Positions 22,312 to 31,058 are shown, counted from the first letter of the stretch. The stretch: DNA of 35,583 nucleotides from Aeromicrobium sp. (GCA_025965435.1 JAOPWZ010000096.1:1-35583), one strand, 5' to 3'. The notes: generated from the sequence alone by a model not told the origin. Program-made: numbers and translations.

Positions 22312-24000
22312 GTGACGCCGCACCAGTCAGGCAACACCGCCCGGGCGCTCCTCGATGCCGGCTTGGTCACGCCCGAGCAGCTCGCCGACGCCGAGCGCAC
22401 GGCCGAGCTCGGATCGCACAACGCGCTCGAGGTGCTGGTCGCCGAGGGCACCGTGCAGCGGGACGACCTGATGCGGACCGCAGCGGAGTCGGTCGGGCTG
22501 TCCTACGTCGACCTGACCGAGTACTCGGTCAACGCCGCCGCAGCGGCCGCCCTGCCGGCCGAGTTCGCACGCCGGGCCTCGGTGCTGCCGATCGACTGGG
22601 ACGACGGTGAGCTGGTCGTCGCCGTGACGATCCGTCAGGCCGGGAACATCGAGCTCAAGGACGACATCAGCCGCCTGACCAAGCGCCGGGTGCGGTTCGC
22701 GGTGGCGAACCGGGCCGACATCGCGACCAAGCTCAACCAGATCTACCGCGCCGAGGGCGAGCTCGACGACCTGACCTCCAACCTGGTCTCCAACGAGCAG
22801 TCCGTCGACGAGCTCGACACCTTCACCGAGGTCTCCGACGAGGCGCCCGTCGTCCGCTTCGTGAACCTGCTGATCTCCCAGGCCATCAGCGACCGCGCCT
22901 CGGACATCCACATCGAGCCCACCGAGCGCGACCTGCGCGTCCGCTACCGCATCGACGGTGTCCTGCAGGACGCCCACCGCTCCCCCAAGAACATCCAGAA
23001 CGGCGTCGTCTCCCGGCTCAAGATCATGGCCGAGATGAACATCGCCGAACGTCGCATCCCCCAGGACGGCCGGATGTCGGTGAACCACCAGGGACGTCGC
23101 ATCGACCTGCGCGTCGCGACGTTGCCCACGGTGTGGGGCGAGAAGGTCGTGGCCCGCATCCTCGACAACAGCAACACCCTGCTCGGCCTGGGCGACCTCG
23201 GCTTCTCCGCCGGCAACTACGCCCGGTTCGAGCAGTCCTTCACCAAGCCCTACGGGATGATCCTGGCCACCGGTCCGACCGGCTCGGGCAAGTCGACCAC
23301 GCTGTACGCCACGCTGAACCTGCTGAACAAGCCCGAGGTCAACGTCATCACCGTCGAGGACCCGGTCGAGTACCGGATGACCGGCATCAACCAGGTGCAG
23401 ACCAACGCCCGTGCGGGGCTCACGTTCGCCTCGGCGCTGCGCTCGATCCTGCGGTCGGACCCCGACATCGTCCTCATCGGCGAGATCCGTGACCACGAGA
23501 CCGCCCAGATCGCGATCGAGGCCGCCCTCACCGGTCACCTGGTGCTCACGACGCTGCACACGAACGACGCGCCCTCGGCGGTCACCCGCCTCGTCGAGAT
23601 GGGGATCGAGCCGTTCCTGGTCGGGTCCGCCATCGACGCGGTGCTCGCCCAACGGCTCTGCCGATCGTTGTGCGCTCGCTGCCGCCGACCCCACCAGCCG
23701 GAGCCCGAGGAGCTCGACCGGCTCGGCATCCCGTGGGACCCCGAGGAGGGGGTGCCGACGATCTACCAGCCCGGTGGGTGCTCGAAGTGCGCCAACACGG
23801 GCTATCGCGGCCGCATGGCGCTGCACGAGGTCATGACGGTCACCGAGGAGATCGAACGCCTCGCCGTCGCACGCGCCTCCACCGACGACATCGGGCGCGC
23901 CGCACGCGCTCAGGGCATGGTCTCGCTGCGTCACGACGGCTGGCTCAAGGTGCTGCAGGGCCTCACCTCGATCGAGGAGGTCCTGCGGGTCGTCGTGTGA
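22312..24000 (+). CDS. pilB: Type IV pilus extension ATPase PilB
   Basis: The 562-residue GspE/PilB-type ATPase has an N-terminal MshEN-like region (about 1-145; ALLDAGLVTPEQLADAE, VLVAEGTVQRDDLMRTAAE), a linker, then the N2 domain (DIHIEPTERDLRVRYRIDG) and the catalytic domain. Walker A is GPTGSGKSTT (321-330), the Asp box is VEDPVEYRM and Walker B is DIVLIGEIRD. A zinc tetracysteine is present: C-x3-C-x2-C (LCRSLCARC) and CSKC. It powers pilus extension. GTG at 22312 is preceded by AGGAG at the proper distance. MshEN domains can bind c-di-GMP but the RLG signature is not intact here, so binding is uncertain. Confidence 0.93.
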   Translation: MTPHQSGNTARALLDAGLVTPEQLADAERTAELGSHNALEVLVAEGTVQRDDLMRTAAESVGLSYVDLTEYSVNAAAAAALPAEFARRASVLPIDWDDGELVVAVTIRQAGNIELKDDISRLTKRRVRFAVANRADIATKLNQIYRAEGELDDLTSNLVSNEQSVDELDTFTEVSDEAPVVRFVNLLISQAISDRASDIHIEPTERDLRVRYRIDGVLQDAHRSPKNIQNGVVSRLKIMAEMNIAERRIPQDGRMSVNHQGRRIDLRVATLPTVWGEKVVARILDNSNTLLGLGDLGFSAGNYARFEQSFTKPYGMILATGPTGSGKSTTLYATLNLLNKPEVNVITVEDPVEYRMTGINQVQTNARAGLTFASALRSILRSDPDIVLIGEIRDHETAQIAIEAALTGHLVLTTLHTNDAPSAVTRLVEMGIEPFLVGSAIDAVLAQRLCRSLCARCRRPHQPEPEELDRLGIPWDPEEGVPTIYQPGGCSKCANTGYRGRMALHEVMTVTEEIERLAVARASTDDIGRAARAQGMVSLRHDGWLKVLQGLTSIEEVLRVVV

Positions 24001-24022
24001 ACCGGCACCCCCCACCAAGGCC

Positions 24023-24050
24023 TCAAGTTGCCCACTGCCACGACCGATGC
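24023..24050 (+). promoter_or_regulatory. WhiG-type promoter of pilT2-pilC
   Basis: TCAA-N16-ACCGATGC, directly after pilB. The -35 reads TCAAGTT, close to the FliA -35 TAAAGTT. The predicted transcript start (about 24057) lies downstream of a TTG at 24028 that would otherwise be the longest-frame start, so that codon cannot be used from this promoter. Confidence 0.7.
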
Positions 24051-24096
24051 TCCTAGCGGCCTCCCGACCGCCGCTCCCATCGACCGTAGGACAGAC

Positions 24097-25356
24097 GTGA
24101 ACCAGCTCTCCTCGCCCGCTGCTTCCGGGGGGTTCGGACTCCCCTTGGCGGGCTCTCCGAAGGTGTCGCCTGCGCCCAGCGCGCCGCCGACCGCACCCGT
24201 CGCGTCCCCGTCCCTCGCGGTCCCTGTCAGCACGCCGCCCCCGACGGCTCCCCCGCCCACCGGACGCCGCCTGGTGCTCGACGACCTCCTCGTCCGCGTC
24301 CTCGAGCTCGGCGGGTCCGACCTGCACCTCACGGTGAACGCCCCACCGGCCGTTCGCGTGCGCGGGGACATGCAGATGATCGAGGGCTACGCCGAGCTCA
24401 CACCGACCCAGCTGCAGGAGACCATCTACGGCGTCATGACCGAGCGGCAGCGCAAGACCTTCGAGGAGAACCTCGAGCTGGACTTCGCCTACGCCGTCCC
24501 CGGTCACGCCCGCTTCCGCGTCAACGTCTTCCAGCAGCGGGAGTCGCTCGGAGCCGTCATGCGGGCCATCCCGTGGGAGATCAAGCCCCTCGACGAGCTC
24601 GGCATGGCTCCCGTGGTCGAGAGCTTCGCGCACCTCAAGCGTGGACTCGTGCTGGTCACCGGCCCCACGGGGTCCGGCAAGTCGACCACGCTCGCCGCCC
24701 TCATCGACAAGATCAACCGCACCCGGCGCGGACACATCATGACGATCGAGGACCCGATCGAGTTCCTGCACCGGCACCGCGGGTGCCTGGTCAACCAGCG
24801 TGAGGTCGGCCAGGACACGCACGGCTTCCGCGGCGCCCTCAAGCACGTGCTGCGTCAGGACCCCGATGTCATCCTTGTCGGCGAGCTGCGCGACCTCGAC
24901 ACCATCTCGGTCGCGCTGACTGCCGCCGAGACGGGTCACCTGGTCTTCGCCACCCTGCACACGCAGTCCGCGCAGGACACCATCACCCGCGTCGTCGACG
25001 TCTTCCCGGCCGATCAGCAACAGCAGGTCCGGACCCAGCTGGCGGCAACGCTCCAGGGCGTCCTGTGCCAGACCCTCGTCAAGACCGTGGACGGCAAGGG
25101 CCGAGCGGCCGCCGTGGAGATCATGGTCTGCAACTCCGGCATCCGGGCGATGATCCGTGACGACAAGCTCCAGCAGATCCAGGGCGCGCTGCAGTCGGGC
25201 GCCAAGGACGGCATGCAGACGTTGAACGCCGATCTCGCCGGGCTCGTGAAGACCGGCCGGATCAGCTACGAGGCGGGGGTCGAGCACTGCTCGAACCGAG
25301 CCGACTTCGACACCTTGGTCACCGCCGGCGGCACCGCTGCCGACGGCCGGCGCTGA
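24097..25356 (+). CDS. PilT-like ATPase, second copy
   Basis: The 419-residue protein repeats the PilT plan with a longer N-terminus. After a Pro/Ala/Ser-rich unstructured tail (1 to about 55) come the PAS-like domain (LDDLLVRVLELGGSDLHLTVNAPPAVRVRG) and the ATPase core with Walker A GPTGSGKSTT, TIEDPIEFLH, Walker B DPDVILVGELRD and ETGHLVFATLHTQSAQDTITRVVDVF. LQGVLCQTLVK and AAAVEIMV are PilT-type C-terminal features. GTG at 24097 is selected because AGGA (24088-24091) precedes it and the WhiG-type promoter lies upstream. It forms an operon with pilC. It may be a PilU-like accessory motor; the sequence does not decide this. Confidence 0.88.
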   Translation: MNQLSSPAASGGFGLPLAGSPKVSPAPSAPPTAPVASPSLAVPVSTPPPTAPPPTGRRLVLDDLLVRVLELGGSDLHLTVNAPPAVRVRGDMQMIEGYAELTPTQLQETIYGVMTERQRKTFEENLELDFAYAVPGHARFRVNVFQQRESLGAVMRAIPWEIKPLDELGMAPVVESFAHLKRGLVLVTGPTGSGKSTTLAALIDKINRTRRGHIMTIEDPIEFLHRHRGCLVNQREVGQDTHGFRGALKHVLRQDPDVILVGELRDLDTISVALTAAETGHLVFATLHTQSAQDTITRVVDVFPADQQQQVRTQLAATLQGVLCQTLVKTVDGKGRAAAVEIMVCNSGIRAMIRDDKLQQIQGALQSGAKDGMQTLNADLAGLVKTGRISYEAGVEHCSNRADFDTLVTAGGTAADGRR

Positions 25357-25394
25357 CGGCCCGCTGAAGCCCACGACGAACATCCAGGAGTCCC

Positions 25395-26609
25395 ATGGCC
25401 ACGCAGCAGTACACCTACAAGGTCAGAGGACCCGGCGGCAAGCTGGTCGAGGGCAAGGTCGAGGCCGCCTCGGAGGCAGCCGTCGCCGACAAGCTCCGCG
25501 GCATGGGCTACTTCCCGCTCGACGTACGTCCCGCCAGCGCGGGCATGCAGAAGGAGATCAGCTTCGGGCGCAAGAAACGCGTCACGATGAAGGACCTCGC
25601 GATCTTCTCCCGGCAGTTCGCGACCATGATCGACGCGGGCCTGACGATGCTCCGCGGGCTGACGATCCTCGCGGAGCAGTCGGACAACCCTGAGCTCCGC
25701 CGGATCCTGCGCAAGGTCAAGCAGGACATCGAGGCCGGCATGAGCCTGTCGGCCGCCTTCGCGAAGGACGACACCTTTCCCCCGCTGATGGTCAACATGA
25801 CCCGCGCGGGTGAGGCGGGCGGGTTCCTCGACGTCACGATGCGTCAGATCGCCGACAACTTCGAGTCCGAGGTGAGGCTGCGCGGCAAGATCAAGGCCGC
25901 TCTGACCTACCCGATCGTCGTCTTCATCCTGGCGATGCTCATGTGCGTCGGCATGCTGATCTTCGTGGTCCCCACCTTCGAGGGCATGTTCAAGGAGCTC
26001 GGGGGCACCCTGCCGCTGCCCACCCAGGTGCTGGTCGTCCTCTCGGCGTCGATGCGGTTCATGCTGCCGCTGCTGATCGTCCTCACGGTCGTGGGCGTGT
26101 GGTGGTGGCGCAAGTTCGGCAAGACCGAGCGCGTGCGCAACGTCGTCGACCCCCTCAAGCTTCGACTGCCGGTCTTCGGCAAGCTGTTCCAGAAGCTGGC
26201 GCTGGCCCGCTTCGCCCGCAACCTGGGGACCCTGCTGTCGTCGGGCGTACCGATCCTGCAGTCGCTGGACATCGTCGCCGAGACCACCGGCTCCGTCGTC
26301 ATCTCGCGGGCGCTCAAGGAGGTCCAGGAGTCGGTGCGGCGTGGCGAGTCGGTCTCCGCACCGCTGGCCGATCACGAGGTCTTCCCGCCCATGGTGGTGC
26401 AGATGATCGCCTCCGGCGAGGAGTCCGGAGCCATCGACAAGATGCTCCAGAAGATCGCCGAGTTCTACGACGACGAGGTCGAGGCCACCACGGAGGCGCT
26501 CACCGCCCTGATCGAGCCCCTGATGATCGCGTTCCTCGGTGGCGTGGTCGGGTCGATGATCATCGCTCTGTACCTGCCCATCTTCAAGGTCTTCGAGCTG
26601 ATCGGCTGA
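25395..26609 (+). CDS. pilC: Type IV pilus inner membrane platform protein PilC
   Basis: The 404-residue protein has two repeated GspF domains (about 70-190 and 270-390): AIFSRQFATMIDAGLTMLRGL and LARFARNLGTLLSSGVPILQSL are the paired signatures, each followed by GMSLSAAF and GESVSAPLA. Three hydrophobic segments lie about 172-193, 220-240 and 375-400. The N-terminal soluble region YTYKVRGPGGKLVEGKVEA is typical of PilC and contacts the PilB/PilT rings. ATG at 25395 has CAGGAG upstream. The next gene is convergent; the 32 bases between show only a weak GC hairpin, not a clear terminator. Confidence 0.93.
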   Translation: MATQQYTYKVRGPGGKLVEGKVEAASEAAVADKLRGMGYFPLDVRPASAGMQKEISFGRKKRVTMKDLAIFSRQFATMIDAGLTMLRGLTILAEQSDNPELRRILRKVKQDIEAGMSLSAAFAKDDTFPPLMVNMTRAGEAGGFLDVTMRQIADNFESEVRLRGKIKAALTYPIVVFILAMLMCVGMLIFVVPTFEGMFKELGGTLPLPTQVLVVLSASMRFMLPLLIVLTVVGVWWWRKFGKTERVRNVVDPLKLRLPVFGKLFQKLALARFARNLGTLLSSGVPILQSLDIVAETTGSVVISRALKEVQESVRRGESVSAPLADHEVFPPMVVQMIASGEESGAIDKMLQKIAEFYDDEVEATTEALTALIEPLMIAFLGGVVGSMIIALYLPIFKVFELIG

Positions 26610-26641
26610 CGCGATCCCCTCCCGGGGTCGTGCGGGCCCGG

Positions 26642-28081
26642 TCAGCTCAGACCGCGGTCGTTCTCCTGGTACGAGGTCACGGCGAAGTCCATCAGGCCCG
26701 GGCTCACGTTGGCCAGGAAGCAGGTGTCCATCGAGATGTTCGCCGTACCGGTCAGGTTCACGGTGTCGGCGAAGATGGTGCCGATGAACTCGGAGTTGCC
26801 GTTGGCCTTCAACACCTGGCCGTCGGGTGCGCTCGAGGTCAGCAGCAGCGAGGCCGCCAGCTTCTTGTTCGAGTTGAGCTTCACGTTGCCTCCCTCGATC
26901 ACGATGATCAGCGACCGGGAGGTGCAGGCCGGATCGGCGTCGGTGAGGTTGGGTGAGCGGCTGAACCCCTCGATGTCGTTGAGGTCGACGGTGCCGCCGG
27001 CGTCGGTCTGGGTGAGGTCGAAGAACATCACCGCATTCGCCTCGTCCGGGTTGGTCCACTGGCTCGACTGCGAGTACCTCCAGTAGTTCCCCTGCGACTG
27101 CGCCAGCATCCGCAGCGAGTCGATCTGCCCCTGGCTCAGCACCGGTGTCTGGAAGCCGAACACCTTGAACAGGTCCGCGTCGGACTGCAGCAGCGACGAC
27201 GGGTCCTTCGTACCGTTGGAGTCCAGGTCGTACGTGGTGTAGTACTTCGCCCACGGGCCCGTGCCCGTCATCCGGGCGTCGTGACAGCCGTCCCCGGCCG
27301 TCAGCCGCCCGCCGAGCCGGTCCTGGTCATACGGGTAGGCGGTGTCGCAGGGCCGGGGCGAGGAACCGTCCGATCCCCGATGGATCGGCTTCTTCGTCGT
27401 GGGTGGACAGTACTGCCCGGTGCCGTTGGCGTCGGTGATGATCTGGGAGGAGTGGACCCCGATGGGGATGCCGTACGCCAGGTCGAGCTCGCCCGGCACC
27501 ATCTGGATCTTCGACCGGTTGTAGACGCAGCCTGTGGAGAAGATGCTCTCGCGGGCCACGGACGCCGCTCCGCCGCCGTTGATGGACCGGGCGAACACTC
27601 CCTTGGGGACGTTGCTGGTCGTGACGCTCACCTCGGCGGTCACCGGCCGGGACGCAGCATTGGCCGCCGACCCGGTCGAGTGGATCCGGTACACGCCAGG
27701 ATCGTTCTGCGGGAAGGGCGCGACCGCCTCGATCCAGGCCTTGTACGACTGGCCGGCCGCCCCGGGCACCGACACCGTGGACGGGCTGGCCCGGTTGCCC
27801 CACGCATTGCTCGCGCAGGTGGGTGAGCAGCGCAGGTCTCGGACGCCCGAGCTGCGCAGGTAGGTCACTGCCTGGGCGATGCCCGCATCGGCGGCGCTCA
27901 GGGCCGCGGCCGCCTGGCGGGATCGCCCTGACGACTGCAGGTTGTTGATCGTCACGACCGCGACCGTCGAGCTCAGGACCGTGACCAGGGTCATGACCAT
28001 CAGCGTGAGGATCATCGCCGAGCCACGGTCCCGGTGGTCACCGGCGGCGTGGTCGAGGTGCGTGGAGCGGACGGCCTTCAT
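26642..28081 (-). CDS. PilX-like minor pilin/tip complex protein
   Basis: The 479-residue protein begins with a PilX-type N-terminus (HRDRGSAMILTLMVMTLVTVLSSTVAVVTINN), a single hydrophobic helix continuing into ALSAADAGIAQAV. No Glu is present five residues after the Gly, unlike true pilins, which is usual for PilX/GspK-like subunits. The large extracellular part (about 90-479) contains Cys pairs (e.g. RCSPTCAS, STGC, PRPC, DGCHDAR) that could form disulfides. Late segments with VEGGNVKLNSNKKLAASLLLTS and SEFIGTIFADTVNLTGTANI resemble a beta-solenoid like the collagen-binding/DUF7305 type. It is the last gene of a four-gene minor pilin operon. Likely tip or priming component; substrate unknown. 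Confidence 0.75.
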   Translation of the reverse strand: MKAVRSTHLDHAAGDHRDRGSAMILTLMVMTLVTVLSSTVAVVTINNLQSSGRSRQAAAALSAADAGIAQAVTYLRSSGVRDLRCSPTCASNAWGNRASPSTVSVPGAAGQSYKAWIEAVAPFPQNDPGVYRIHSTGSAANAASRPVTAEVSVTTSNVPKGVFARSINGGGAASVARESIFSTGCVYNRSKIQMVPGELDLAYGIPIGVHSSQIITDANGTGQYCPPTTKKPIHRGSDGSSPRPCDTAYPYDQDRLGGRLTAGDGCHDARMTGTGPWAKYYTTYDLDSNGTKDPSSLLQSDADLFKVFGFQTPVLSQGQIDSLRMLAQSQGNYWRYSQSSQWTNPDEANAVMFFDLTQTDAGGTVDLNDIEGFSRSPNLTDADPACTSRSLIIVIEGGNVKLNSNKKLAASLLLTSSAPDGQVLKANGNSEFIGTIFADTVNLTGTANISMDTCFLANVSPGLMDFAVTSYQENDRGLS

Positions 28082-28084
28082 GGT

Positions 28085-28765
28085 TCAGCTCCTGTTCCGG
28101 AGGTCGACACGGGTGGTGTACGTCTGGGCGCGGGACCCGTCGAGGACCGTCATCGAGACGCCGATCAGGTCGAGCTTCAGCAGCTCCGCACCATCCGGCA
28201 CGCCGTTGCCGTTGCCACCTGACGCAGGGGCGTCCAGCTCCGCCCACGTGGTCCGCCCGTTCCCGTCCGCGTCGAGCTGCCACTGGCTGCTGCGCAGGTC
28301 GAGCGTGAACCTGGAGACGTTGGTGGCCAGCAGCGGGCGGGTGATGGATGATCCCGAGACGTCGTTGACCGTCAACGACAGGCGGTCGTTCTCGGGATCC
28401 CACCCGTAGGTGAGGATCTCGGGATCGGCAGCCGTCAGGTCCTGGGCGCCGTTGCCGTCGAAGTCCGTCCAGAACGTGAGGGTGGTGCGGTCCGTCGGCG
28501 TTGCGGGCAGCGAGACCGCCGTCACCTGCGAGGCCTGCCGGAGCTCACGACTGAGTCGCTCCATGGCCAGACGGGACTCCTCGTTGATGTTGGACAGCGC
28601 CCGGACGTTCTCGGTGACGTTTCCCGTCGACAGCGCGAGCCCGAGCAGCAGCGTGCCGAGCACACCGAACAGGCCGATGGCGACCAGCAGCTCCACCAGG
28701 CTGAACCCGGCGTCCTTGGCGGCGCCGGCGGGCCTGGACGGCGCCATCGGTGTCGTGGCGCTCAT
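28085..28765 (-). CDS. PilW-like minor pilin with class III prepilin leader
   Basis: The 226-residue protein carries a prepilin cleavage motif, KDAG20-F21SLVELLVAIGLFGVLGTLLL, with Glu25 at mature position 5. The remainder (about 55-226) is a globular beta-rich domain with SRLAMERLSRELRQASQV, the typical PilW/GspJ segment. PilD would cleave after G20. It overlaps the upstream PilV-like gene by ATGA and lies three bases before the PilX-like gene. Expected role: initiation and tip of the pilus together with the other minor pilins. Confidence 0.85.
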   Translation of the reverse strand: MSATTPMAPSRPAGAAKDAGFSLVELLVAIGLFGVLGTLLLGLALSTGNVTENVRALSNINEESRLAMERLSRELRQASQVTAVSLPATPTDRTTLTFWTDFDGNGAQDLTAADPEILTYGWDPENDRLSLTVNDVSGSSITRPLLATNVSRFTLDLRSSQWQLDADGNGRTTWAELDAPASGGNGNGVPDGAELLKLDLIGVSMTVLDGSRAQTYTTRVDLRNRS

Positions 28766-30516
28766 CGCACGTCCAGTGCGGAGCAGCTCAGGGCGCCCAC
28801 CGTCAACGAGATCACCGAGGTGGGATCACCGCTGGTGATCGTGGCACTCTCGCGCACCGGCTGGGACGTGAGGGTGATGACGCCGGGCAGCTTCGCGACG
28901 GCCTCGCCCGCGGCGGTGGACGTCTTGACCTCGCCGGCCGTGAGAGCCGACCACGAGCTGATGTAGTCGCCCAGCATCTTCGCGCCGCCTGTGGGAGTGG
29001 TCGCGAGATCGATCTCGTCGAGCGGGTCGGTCGCGCTCGAGGGGGTGATCGTCCCCGCCGTCCGATATGCCGTCCCGTCCCAGTACTTCACCACCGCCTC
29101 GTAGTCGTGCGTGACGGTGGCGGTGTGGGCGGCCCCGGCGACTCGACACCGCACGGCCGCGCGGCGCAGCTCGATGAGCAGGATGCCCCGCGGGGCGAAC
29201 GCGGTCGGAAACAGGGACAGCGAGGACGTGCGTGAGACGGCACACGACTCGACGCTGCCCGGGTCGGTCGCAGCGTCCTTCGCGGTGGTCCGCACGTAGC
29301 CGGAGGCGGCAGCGTACGCCTGGGCGCCCGAGCTCCCCGGCGCACAGGCAGCCGAGACGCCGCTCGGCGCCGAGACGGCATCCGGATCCATCCGCAGCAA
29401 GGGCGCCGACAGCTCGAGGCCTGGCCGGTAGTCGGCCACTGGACTGTTGCCGAAGGAGAGACCATTGTTCGCCGGACCGGTCAGCAGGGACTGTGCGGGC
29501 GCCGACGGGCTGCCGACCAGCGGCAGACCCTCCGTGGCCGAGAGGCTCGGGACGTCGACGCGGGTGGCCCCCCAGCAGCCGTAGTCACATCCGGCCAGCC
29601 CCAAGGACCCCGCACCGGCCAGCTCGACCGCGGCCGCACGTGACGGCGGAGCCGAGACCGTCTTGGAGGCACCGGACGACTTCTCCCCCGTGGCCAGGCC
29701 GGACGAGGTCCCGGCGAGGTTGGCGATGACGTTGCTCGCGTGGGTGAGCGAGCCGGACAGGCTGAGCAGGCCCGCACTGAGGGTGACCGGAACTCCGGCG
29801 GACGTCACCGACCCCACCTCGACAGCATTGGCCACCGCTTGGGCGCGCACCCTGGTCGTGAGCGGGGGCTGTCGCGCGATCTGGGTCGACATCGTCGTGG
29901 GCCTGAGGGTGGCGCGCTCGGTGTAGAGCACGGTGACGGTGGCACCGACCTGGGAGGAGGCCGGCTGTCCGGCGACCGCGGACTGGGTGGTGTAGCCGGA
30001 CGGCGGTGTCACGGCCGAGGGCGGCGTGCTCCCGGACAGGAACTGGGTGCTGGTGACGACCGTGAACGCGCTGATGCCCTCAGCCGCGGGGATCTGCCGC
30101 ACGGTGCGGTAGAAGGCGCCCGTGGCGGGCTCGTACGAGCACCGCGCGGTGCCCGGAGAGACGTAGCCGGCCCAGCCCAGCTGGGGCGGCGCGAACTTGC
30201 TGCCCGACAGGCAGACAGCGGACGTGCCCGGCTGGCCGAGATCCTTGTAGTAGTAGTCGAGGACGTCGCGGAAGCCGCCGGCGTCGTACGACACGTGGAA
30301 CGGGAGGTTGCGCATCCCCTCGAGCTCGGCCTGCGCCACCCCCTTGGCCTGTGTGACCAGACGGGACGTGCTGGTCGACCGGATCCCGACCACGAGCTGC
30401 GGGAGCAACGCGGTCACGAGCACCATGAGGATGCCGAGGGAGACGACCACCTCGATGAGAGAGAAGCCGCCGTCCCGGCCCGCAGAGGGCCGCCGGCCGT
30501 CAGGCGAACGTGACAC
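28762..30516 (-). CDS. Large PilV-like minor pilin
   Basis: The 584-residue protein has a prepilin leader, GRDGG17-F18SLIEVVVSLGILMVLVTALL, with Glu22 at mature position 5, and the PilV/GspI-like region TQAKGVAQAELEGMRNLPFH. It is several times longer than usual PilV (about 150-200 residues). The rest is Ser/Thr/Ala/Gly-rich, beta-type, with several Cys residues (CDYGCWG, SCAVS, CRVAG). This could be a surface-exposed adhesive or spacer domain on the pilus tip. GTG at 30516 overlaps the upstream FimT-like gene by 17 bases. The name PilV reflects the leader and position only. Confidence 0.75.
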   Translation of the reverse strand: MSRSPDGRRPSAGRDGGFSLIEVVVSLGILMVLVTALLPQLVVGIRSTSTSRLVTQAKGVAQAELEGMRNLPFHVSYDAGGFRDVLDYYYKDLGQPGTSAVCLSGSKFAPPQLGWAGYVSPGTARCSYEPATGAFYRTVRQIPAAEGISAFTVVTSTQFLSGSTPPSAVTPPSGYTTQSAVAGQPASSQVGATVTVLYTERATLRPTTMSTQIARQPPLTTRVRAQAVANAVEVGSVTSAGVPVTLSAGLLSLSGSLTHASNVIANLAGTSSGLATGEKSSGASKTVSAPPSRAAAVELAGAGSLGLAGCDYGCWGATRVDVPSLSATEGLPLVGSPSAPAQSLLTGPANNGLSFGNSPVADYRPGLELSAPLLRMDPDAVSAPSGVSAACAPGSSGAQAYAAASGYVRTTAKDAATDPGSVESCAVSRTSSLSLFPTAFAPRGILLIELRRAAVRCRVAGAAHTATVTHDYEAVVKYWDGTAYRTAGTITPSSATDPLDEIDLATTPTGGAKMLGDYISSWSALTAGEVKTSTAAGEAVAKLPGVITLTSQPVRESATITSGDPTSVISLTVGALSCSALDVR

Positions 30517-30979
30517 GACCGGTCAGCCCTTCCACCGCTAGCTGGTACACCTTCGCCGAACCCGACCGAGTCACGCCCACCTCACCGTGGGTCGCGGTGC
30601 CGCGTGCATAGAACGTCACCCCGGCGCTGGTGCCCGCCGAGCTCACGAAGGCCGGTCCGGCCAGCCCGACCTCGCCCGAGGCGGTGTGATGGGGACCGGT
30701 GAGCTTCGTCTTGGTCGAGGCCTCGCAGGCTCCGCGGTAGACGGTGTAGGTGTCGCTCGTCGCGTCGAACCACACGCACGTGGCCCGGCCCTCCGTGACG
30801 GCCTGCTGCTGGGCCTGTCTCATCGTGGTCTGGACCTCACGGGCGGTGCCGACATGTGCGCTGGACCCGGCCCAGCTCGAGTACCCCCCGACCGCCAGGG
30901 CGGCCATCAGACCGCTCAGCCCGATCGCGACGAGAACCTCGATGAGCGTGAACCCACCGTCCCCATCCGGGTGCGACAT
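30500..30979 (-). CDS. FimT/GspH-type pseudopilin
   Basis: The 159-residue protein starts with the short leader MSHPDGDGG9 before F10TLIEVLVAIGLSGLMAALAV; Glu14 is mature Glu5. The region AREVQTTMRQAQQQAVTEGRATCVWFD is the GspH/FimT signature, followed by a small beta domain with two Cys (ATCVWF, GACEAS). ATG at 30979 is chosen over longer frames because AGGAAGG precedes it and the leader is then short, as expected. It is the first gene of the minor pilin operon and has a WhiG-type promoter about 50 bases upstream. Confidence 0.87.
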   Translation of the reverse strand: MSHPDGDGGFTLIEVLVAIGLSGLMAALAVGGYSSWAGSSAHVGTAREVQTTMRQAQQQAVTEGRATCVWFDATSDTYTVYRGACEASTKTKLTGPHHTASGEVGLAGPAFVSSAGTSAGVTFYARGTATHGEVGVTRSGSAKVYQLAVEGLTGRVTFA

Positions 30980-31030
30980 CGGTGGCCTTCCTGGTGATCG
31001 AGCTGAGACGAGCGGAATCCCGCGTCCGTC

Positions 31031-31058
31031 TGATCGGCACCTCAGGGGCCGAACTTGA
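31031..31058 (-). promoter_or_regulatory. WhiG-type promoter of the minor pilin operon
   Basis: On the minus strand TCAA-N16-GCCGATCA. The -35 extends to TCAAGTT and the -10 matches seven of eight consensus bases. It faces the pilA promoter back to back, with 69 bases between the two -35 elements. Confidence 0.75.

Noticed and set aside
24028-24096. TTG-initiated N-terminal extension of pilT2
   Set aside because: The codon lies within the WhiG-type promoter; GTG at 24097 has an RBS and a sensible position.
22327-25383. Very long open frame on the minus strand (1018 codons) across pilB and pilT2
   Set aside because: Antisense to two clear ATPase genes; its sequence is low-complexity Val/Asp/Gly/Arg typical of the GC-rich shadow frame and has no recognisable domain.
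26610-26641. Bidirectional terminator between pilC and the PilX-like gene
   Set aside because: Only a four-base CCCC/GGGG stem is present; too weak to call.
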